Part shown: in pieces, positions 60,501 through 64,000 of the stretch
Layout of the letters: every line of letters begins with the position of its first letter
How positions within the stretch are numbered: the first letter of the stretch is position 1
Assembly (NCBI RefSeq): GCF_000801105.2
Contig: NC_079517.1
Span: 6,820,001-6,884,000, forward strand
Length of the DNA stretch: 64,000 nt
Source: Raphanus sativus
Lineage: Eukaryota; Streptophyta; Magnoliopsida; Brassicales; Brassicaceae
Direction: 5' to 3'
Notes under the pieces: model-generated
Database searches by the model: none
The model's input: only the letters and a program-made list of their open reading frames with translations
Told to the model about the DNA's origin: nothing
Made by a program: the position numbers and the translations under genes

Positions 60501-60859
60501 TAATTAATTATCTGAATGTTCCATTATTGCACAGATGGATGTTGATTACTGGCTTCGATCAGAGGTAGGGGAAGTCAGCATCACAGACATGTGGCCAAAC
60601 GAATGTATCCTTGATCCCGTCACTTTCTTTGCTTTGATCTAAATCTCTCTTTGAGCTGTGGGAGTTTTTTTTTTTCGTCTCCAAATATTAAATCTATTTA
60701 GAGCTCCTTGACTTCGAATGATTAGCTGGACCGAACTGGAACCAGATGGTTTCATTTAATCAAGGTGCTGGACCGAGCAACACAACCATGGAACAGGCAC
60801 AAACTCTATCGAGCCCAACACCAGAACAATCCACTGCTACGAGATCGACAAGTAGCTGA
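57520..60859 (+). CDS. E2FB: E2F transcription factor, E2FB-type
   Basis: Activator E2F that pairs with DP and drives S-phase genes; repressed by RBR1. Fourteen exons: 57520-57705, 58106-58232, 58419-58475, 58566-58651, 58737-58825, 58916-58970, 59445-59497, 59567-59617, 59697-59745, 59844-59909, 59992-60068, 60148-60376, 60535-60604, 60726-60859. All phases close; 442 residues, slightly shorter than the Arabidopsis protein in the middle. The winged-helix DNA-binding domain spans exons 3-6 with [20 protein letters not shown] and [18 protein letters not shown]. The leucine-rich dimerisation and marked-box region follows ([42 protein letters not shown]). The RBR-binding motif is in exon 13-14: [17 protein letters not shown]. 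The protein has one DNA-binding domain, so it is a typical, not an atypical DEL, E2F. Confidence 0.95.
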
Positions 60860-62057
60860 AGTTACCTTACTACATTACAAGCACCACCACATATCTGTAT
60901 ATCCATAGTTGTGTTGTACTTGTATAGTAGCTGGCTGCATGCGTTATCATAGAATTAATTAGACATTGCAAAATAAAACTTGAGAAAGCAACCCTCTGTT
61001 TTTTTTTTCATTTTTAGCGTATCGGTTCATGTAGATTAGCCTTAACCCATTAAATTTCTTAAGATTCGTCTTATTCGAGTGAAAATGCCAAACTTTGAAG
61101 TGATTTTAATCAGGTCGTAGTAAACTTTCATATCTGCTATCTGAGGTCTATTTAAACGTTACTATGATAACTGTTATATCAATCAGCCTTCTGCAACCAA
61201 AAACTCTCCCATAAGAAAAGAAATATTCAAAGCTATTAGATTTTTCTCTTCGGTCCTCTAATTAATCTTATACTATCACTGTAGTAAGCTTGATATATGT
61301 TATGGTCTACAAAAGACTAGATCGATAAGATTATTTTATTCGCTTTATGCTTTTTCTGCAAATTTTAAAAGTTTGGATCATCGATCCAATATGACATTTC
61401 ATCTCATGTTTTTTCTTGAGTATCTTAAAAATAAAACATTTATGCGCATCTTTGTATGATTCTGATTGATCATGTTTTCTACCGCCTTTCTCTTTTCGTT
61501 GTTCATACAAATGAATTATTTAACCAGAGATACTTTTCTTATCAGAGACAAGACTCAGAACTGTTTTACGTGGTCCATTTTGTTCTTAATCACTGCTATT
61601 AAAATATGAATGTGACCTATTGATATAGTTATATAAGTGTGGTTCAACTATTTTAATATAATTATTAAAAAAATAATAATCATTTTAAAAGTATTATATA
61701 AATAAAAACATAATATAAAAATATTTTTTTTAAAAAATGCATAAAAATATATACCGCTCTTTTAAAAACAGATCAGAATATAATACTCTTTAATCTTCTT
61801 AACTATATTTTCTGGACACAGAAATATTAAGTGAAATAACAAAGTATCAAATATCTACGAATTATGTCAATATGTCCATGCAATATAGTTCTAGTATTAT
61901 CTAGTATGTTGTGTTATTTTGATATGTCATCATCCAGATTCAAAATGAATATAATAAATATTGTTGACAAAATAAATGAATTATGAAAATATTTATTCAT
62001 AAAAACTGACTATGACAAAAAATGGCTTTGAATGAATCTATTTATTTTATGGGATAG
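60860..62057. other. AT-rich spacer downstream of E2FB
   Basis: E2FB 3' UTR up to about 60985 (AATAAA-like signal at 60971-60977, AAAATAAAACTTG). Beyond that no gene or clear element. Confidence 0.35.
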
Positions 62058-62363
62058 TTTGCTAAATCTAAAATATAATTAAGTAAATAACATTGATTTT
62101 AACATATTTAGGTAATTATAACTAACAATCAAGACTCAACTCATCCTGTTATATTTTTCTTTGATACAAGTTACCGTGTAGAGAAAATACAAATAACATT
62201 GATAAATACTTTGCCAAATCTACAGTATAATTAAGTAAATAACATTGATTTTGACATACAGTATTTAGGTAACCAACAATTAAGACTCAATTCATCCTGT
62301 TATGTTTCACTTTTTGATACAAGTTACCGCGCAGATAAAATACAAATAACATCGATAAATACT
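62058..62363. repeat. Tandem duplication of ~151 bp
   Basis: Two units start at 62058 and 62209. Shared words in order: TTAAGTAAATAACATTGATTTT, AAGACTCAA and CATCCTGTTAT, TTGATACAAGTTACCG, then AAATACAAATAACAT and GATAAATACTT. They differ at a few percent of positions plus small indels, so the duplication is moderately old. Confidence 0.85.
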
Positions 62364-62504
62364 TATCTGGTCCACAATTTTGGAATCTTACGGAAAAAGA
62401 AGCAAAATTATTATTGTATACTATCTAAAATGGAATAGAAACTACTCTTGTGAACATATTTGTGTCGCCAACCCATCTCCAACTAATCCACTTCCAATCC
62501 TAAA

Positions 62505-63330
62505 CCCTACACACTTTCAAAACTTAAATACTAAACCCTAAATTCGAATTCTTAAACCCAAATCTAAACGTAAAATATTTTAGATTAAACTAAAATTTAG
62601 AAATAATATATAATATTTTGTACTATTAACTGTACTATATCAAATGGAAATGAAAAAAAACTTGCTAGAGAAATACATATCTGTGACTGAAATAGTGATG
62701 ACGTCAATATCTGTAAATGTGAATAACATTACATCGATCTCTTTAACACAGATGTAAGGTAAGGCGTCGACGTCACATCCTAATTTACCACGAAAAGATT
62801 AATTGTGATAAGTACGTGTGCTATCCCATTTATACAAAACAGCATGTCTGCTAGCAATTACATCACCTCTTAATACTAAACGCTAACCCCACATCCAACC
62901 CTTAAATACTAAAATCAAACACTAATCACTATACCATAAATCTAAATATAACCCTAAACCCAAATATATTACCATAAATCTAAATATAAACCCTAAATTC
63001 AAATAGAATGGAACACAATCCTAAATACTAAATACTAAATCCTAAATCCTAATCACTACACTTAAACCAATCCTAAATACTAAACCTTTTAAGCTCGTCC
63101 ACCTTCTAAATAATAAACCCTAAATCCCAATCACTAAATCTTAAACCCAAATATATATCATAAATCCAAATATAAACTTTAAATCCAAATAGAATAGAAC
63201 AAAATAAATAGTATATAGTCCATATTTGTTAAATTACTACACTCAACCAAATCTTATATACTAAACCTTTTAACCTCATCCCACCCTCTAAATACTAAAC
63301 CCTAAATCCCAATAAGTAAACTCTAAACCC
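62505..63330. repeat. Degenerate CTAAACCCTAAAT repeat region
   Basis: Words AAACCCTAAAT, TACTAAACCCT, ATCCTAAATACTAAA and CCAAATATA recur many times, with larger duplicated phrases (for example the AACCTCATCCCACCCTC-type phrase at about 63095 and 63270). It looks like an expanded, decayed AACCCTAA-like repeat, not a functional telomere. Confidence 0.6.
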
Positions 63331-63643
63331 AAATATAAATTCTAATAAATAGAATAATCTCCATTAGTTCATTGTATAAATAGATAAACAGTAAACACTA
63401 TCATAAATAGTATAGTCTCCACTATCTACTATTTAGTTTTTACTAGTTCACAGTTTTGAACATCTCTGAGCCATGGACTTTCAATAATGTAAACATGATA
63501 TGTTATCATCCGTAAATGTTTAATTTTGATTAATAATTTATAAACTGATAGTTTCATAAAAATAATACAACAACAAAACATAATAAATATTTATTTATTG
63601 TACATCTACATATATATTCTACTTTCATTAAATATAATATAGA

Positions 63644-63694
63644 ACAATACAAATAGTATATTTTTTTTTTGTAAACTACAATACAAATAGTATA
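63644..63694 (-). repeat. Micro-insertion scar: 17-19-bp repeat around a minus-strand A-tailed insert
   Basis: ACAATACAAATAGTATA at 63644-63660 and 63678-63694 (TT extends both). Between them is a T run followed by GTAAACT, which on the minus strand reads AGTTTAC plus As. Confidence 0.6.
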
Positions 63695-63771
63695 TTGCGA
63701 ATGAAATGATCTGATTTGTAAAAGAACTAGTTCTCGAATTGCTGAAGGAGGAGAATAAACCACCACAGAAA

Positions 63772-63894
63772 ATGGAGGAAAAGAAGAAAGCTGAAAATAA
63801 GAGAGAAGATGTCGAGGAAGGAAATAGATACGGTGGCAACGATGAAACAAATGATGATAATAGTTGTGTCAGTTGTATATGTAAATGTAATTGA
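63772..63894 (+). CDS. Possible small ORF, 40 residues, Lys/Glu-rich with Cys tail
   Basis: ATG 63772 to TGA 63892. The frame is also open upstream to a stop near 63711, and reads VKELVLELLKEENKPPQKM before the ATG, so it could be the end of an exon. The product is highly charged (KKKAENKREDVEE) and ends CVSCICKCN. Purine-rich sequence continues to the window edge. It may be a real short gene, an exon of a gene extending to the right, or chance in purine-rich DNA. Low confidence. Confidence 0.3.
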   Translation: MEEKKKAENKREDVEEGNRYGGNDETNDDNSCVSCICKCN

Positions 63895-64000
63895 AGCTAT
63901 ATGATAGAGGTTTATGTGTTCATCGTATCAAAAAGAAACAAAAATCTAAGAGGAAGAGGACAAAACATCAAAGAAAAAAGAAGAAAAAGGAGAAGCAAAA

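Noticed and set aside
62505..63330. Interstitial telomere array
   Set aside because: The AAACCCTAAAT words are irregular and mixed with other sequence; there is no uninterrupted (AAACCCT)n array.

Overview
The window looks like nuclear DNA from a Brassicaceae plant (Brassica/Raphanus type). It has GT-AG introns, AT-rich introns and intergenic DNA, plant-specific protein families, and a gene order that I recall (from memory, not searched) from Arabidopsis thaliana chromosome 5, roughly At5g21990 to At5g22220. Recalled members of that order that I do not see here (RFC1, a Core-2/I-branching-type glycosyltransferase, RNA cyclase, DPB2, PNT1) would fit fractionation after whole-genome triplication.

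Left part (1-24,050) is gene-dense: the 3' end of OEP61/TPR7 (+), RHF2A RING E3 ligase (+), a strictosidine-synthase-like protein (-), the 13-exon deubiquitinase UBP8 (-), a decayed receptor-like kinase (+), the farnesylatable type-I DnaJ J2 (-), a SINE with target-site duplication (TSD), a DNAJC8-like J protein (-), a GC-rich A-tailed retroposon, and the FAF-like protein EAR1 (-).

Middle part (24,050-43,850) is AT-rich and contains no intact cellular gene that I recognise. It holds layered mobile DNA with readable boundaries: two TTA/TAA-flanked MITE-like elements, a hAT-type element nested in a LINE fragment (8-bp TSD), a 1.1-kb foldback element, and a 3.8-kb Mutator-like element (9-bp TSD) carrying a gutted transposase and a DUF1985-like passenger. 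There are also several very short A-tailed insertion scars and a broken PPR fragment.

Right part (43,850-64,000) has an AIF-type FAD/NAD(P) oxidoreductase (-), a cluster of five small single-pass membrane proteins of LEA_2/NHL type arranged as two paralogous pairs plus one classical member, a second GC-rich retroposon inside that cluster, a small conserved protein, and the cell-cycle transcription factor E2FB (+, 14 exons). The last 3 kb is AT-rich with tandem repeats.

The genes do not form a pathway; they are housekeeping and regulatory genes held by synteny. The least described items are (i) the LEA_2-like proteins with an invariant N-terminal C-x2-C-x6-C-x-C motif in front of the membrane anchor, and (ii) the recurring pattern of 13-19-bp direct repeats bracketing only 6-24 nt that end in oligo-A, which looks like tail-only retroposition scars. 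Exon boundaries were derived by hand from GT-AG sites and checked for phase; homology names are from memory.
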